A program made the translations under genes and the position numbers. Below are positions 62,775 to 64,000 of a DNA stretch of 64,000 nt, one piece after another. The DNA lies in NCBI RefSeq assembly GCF_002379085.1, contig NZ_NBZW01000020.1, positions 1 to 64,000 of the forward strand, in the 5' to 3' direction. The stretch is from Polaromonas sp. AET17H-212. GTDB taxonomy: Bacteria; Pseudomonadota; Gammaproteobacteria; Burkholderiales; Burkholderiaceae_C. The notes below the pieces were generated by a model. That model ran no database searches, was not told the origin of the DNA, and saw only the letters and a program-made list of their open reading frames with translations. The stretch's first letter is position 1. Each line of letters begins with the position of its first letter.

Positions 62775-63890
62775 TCAGGCCAGCGCGGGGATGGCCGCCG
62801 GCGCATTCACCAGACTGCGCTCGAGCACAGCGACGATCTGCGCGGAGGCCGTGCCGTCGCCGAACGGATTGCCGGCCTGCGCCATCCGCGTGTAGGCCTG
62901 GGTATCCTGCGAAAGCCGCGTGACTTCCGAGACGATGGCGCTGCGTGTCGCACCAATCAGCAGGGCGCAACCCGCTTCAATCGCTTCGGGCCGCTCGGTT
63001 TCATCGCGCAGCACCAGCACGGGCACGCCAAAGGTCGGGGCTTCTTCCTGCAGGCCGCCGGAATCGGTCAGCACCATCCACGCATCGGCCAGCGCCTGCT
63101 GCATGCCGGTGTAGTCGAGCGGCGCCGTCAGGGTCACGTTGGCGATGTCGCCCAGCAGGGCGTTGACAGGGCCCTGGATCACGGGATTGAGGTGGACCGG
63201 AAACAGCACCTGCAGGTCAGGTTGCTGGCGGGCAATGTCAGCAATGGCGTGGCAGATTTCTTCCACGTCGTTGCCCCAGTTTTCACGCCGGTGCACGGTC
63301 ACCAGCAGGTGGCCGCGGCCCGCGCTCGTGCGCTTGACACCGCGGTGGGCGCAGGTCCATTGCTGCGCATCAATCACGGTGTTGCCCGTGAGGTGAATGA
63401 ACTCGTCGGCAATGCCCTCGGTCTGCAGGGCCACCATGGCGCGCTGGGTGGGCGCAAAGTGAAACCGCGTCAGACGGCTGATCATCTGCCGCAAGCCCTC
63501 TTCGGGAAACGGCCGGGCCAGGTTGTAGGTGCGCAGCCCGGCCTCCACATGCGCCAGCGGCACGCGGTTGTAGAAGGCGGCGAGCGCACCCTGGAAAGCA
63601 CTTTCGGTGTCGCCCTGCACGATGACGAGCGACCAGTCCTGGCCGGTCACCACTGCGTCGAGCTGCTGCCGGCAACCCATGCTGAAATCGAGCAGGCTGC
63701 TGCCGCCCCGCTCCAGCGAGATGTCGGGCGTGACATCGAAACATTCAAAAATCTGGCTCGCCATGTCGCCATGCTGGCCCGTGTGCAGCCATTGCACGTG
63801 CGCCCAGTCCGTCGCACGCAGCGCGTGGTAGACCGGCGCCAGCTTGATGATTTCAGGGCGCGTGCCCGAGACGATGAGAATGTTTTGCAT
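62775..63890 (-). CDS. wecB: UDP-N-acetylglucosamine 2-epimerase (non-hydrolysing)
   Basis: A 371-residue enzyme interconverting UDP-GlcNAc and UDP-ManNAc. Family motifs: ILIVSGTRPEIIKLAPVYHA at about 4-23, LAHVEAGLRTYNLARPFPEE, LVTVHRRENWGNDVEE and LTDSGGLQEEAPTFGVPVLV. The ATG at 63890 (MQNILIV) is the family start. First visible gene of the six-gene polysaccharide cluster, 29 bp before the synthase; it may supply that synthase with UDP-ManNAc. The operon could extend past the right edge. Confidence 0.93.
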   Translation of the reverse strand: MQNILIVSGTRPEIIKLAPVYHALRATDWAHVQWLHTGQHGDMASQIFECFDVTPDISLERGGSSLLDFSMGCRQQLDAVVTGQDWSLVIVQGDTESAFQGALAAFYNRVPLAHVEAGLRTYNLARPFPEEGLRQMISRLTRFHFAPTQRAMVALQTEGIADEFIHLTGNTVIDAQQWTCAHRGVKRTSAGRGHLLVTVHRRENWGNDVEEICHAIADIARQQPDLQVLFPVHLNPVIQGPVNALLGDIANVTLTAPLDYTGMQQALADAWMVLTDSGGLQEEAPTFGVPVLVLRDETERPEAIEAGCALLIGATRSAIVSEVTRLSQDTQAYTRMAQAGNPFGDGTASAQIVAVLERSLVNAPAAIPALA

Positions 63891-64000
63891 GGATGCTTTC
63901 CTGAAAAGGGGAAGAAACGGCGGCAAGCCTGCACACGCATGTACGGAGGCAGGAACAAGGGCCCGAAGAAGGAAGTAGGGATGAGCGGGCGTTTCACCGT
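63891..64000. other. Right-edge stretch upstream of wecB
   Basis: 110 bp with no assignable gene. It may hold the leader or promoter of the polysaccharide cluster, or the end of a further upstream gene. No clear promoter boxes were seen. Confidence 0.3.

Overview
The window looks like chromosomal DNA of a betaproteobacterium of the order Burkholderiales, most likely family Comamonadaceae (Polaromonas, Rhodoferax or Acidovorax-like). This is inferred from protein character (PhaM, DUF3567, the translational-machinery-protein family, MFS-PlsC fusion), high GC in the coding regions, and a dispersed ~55-bp repeat of which I count seven copies. No rRNA, prophage, complete insertion sequence or CRISPR array was seen. 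The only tRNA is the initiator tRNA-fMet.

Layout. (1) 1-5835, minus strand: a type I secretion locus, with an ABC exporter with degenerate C39 domain, an HlyD adaptor, a LuxR-type regulator with a pseudo-receiver domain, and the 5' end of a giant LapA-like adhesin running off the left edge. (2) 6274-15555, minus: the spc and alpha ribosomal operons in one run, rplN-rplX-rplE-rpsN-rpsH-rplF-rplR-rpsE-rpmD-rplO-secY-infA-rpmJ-rpsM-rpsK-rpsD-rpoA-rplQ, followed by tRNA-fMet and a terminator. The run has its own strong sigma-70-like promoter and is cut off from the S10 operon: the next gene upstream is glpD. (3) 15708-23907: divergent glpD/glpK, a Tat-exported phytase-like protein, proC, ubiA, and a dps-oxyR stress pair. 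oxyR carries a second, diverged copy of its own first 12 codons upstream. (4) 23979-25735: a small accessory patch with a RelE/HigB-type toxin, an HTH antitoxin and two small unknown genes. (5) 25796-51306: mostly housekeeping and metabolic genes: recG, queA-tgt, an aldo/keto reductase, two envelope proteins, an MFS-acyltransferase fusion, a FIST sensor protein, a GST, phaM, an enoyl-CoA hydratase, a DksA-like protein, marC, an FAH hydrolase with divergent IclR regulator, DUF3108 and DUF3567 proteins, an AbrB-family membrane protein, a ChaN lipoprotein, an omega-aminotransferase, purU and a LysR regulator. (6) 51492-56518: an operon of a GlcD-type oxidase with LrgA and LrgB homologues (candidate 2-hydroxyacid transport and oxidation unit), a biotinyl-carboxyltransferase fusion and a bactofilin. 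(7) 57513-63890, minus: a tightly packed six-gene cluster (UDP-GlcNAc 2-epimerase, processive family-2 glycosyltransferase, membrane-anchored bactofilin-like protein, lipoprotein with an alpha/alpha-barrel-like sequence, YaiO-family outer-membrane barrel, polytopic membrane protein). It looks like a complete but uncharacterised exopolysaccharide synthesis and export system.

The main candidates for new biology are the six-gene polysaccharide cluster, the GlcD-LrgA-LrgB operon, the rebuilt 5' end of oxyR, the dispersed repeat family (two copies lie in frame inside ubiA and the DUF3108 gene), and the adhesin that lacks a LapG site where one is expected. All assignments come from reading the sequence; no database search was run.
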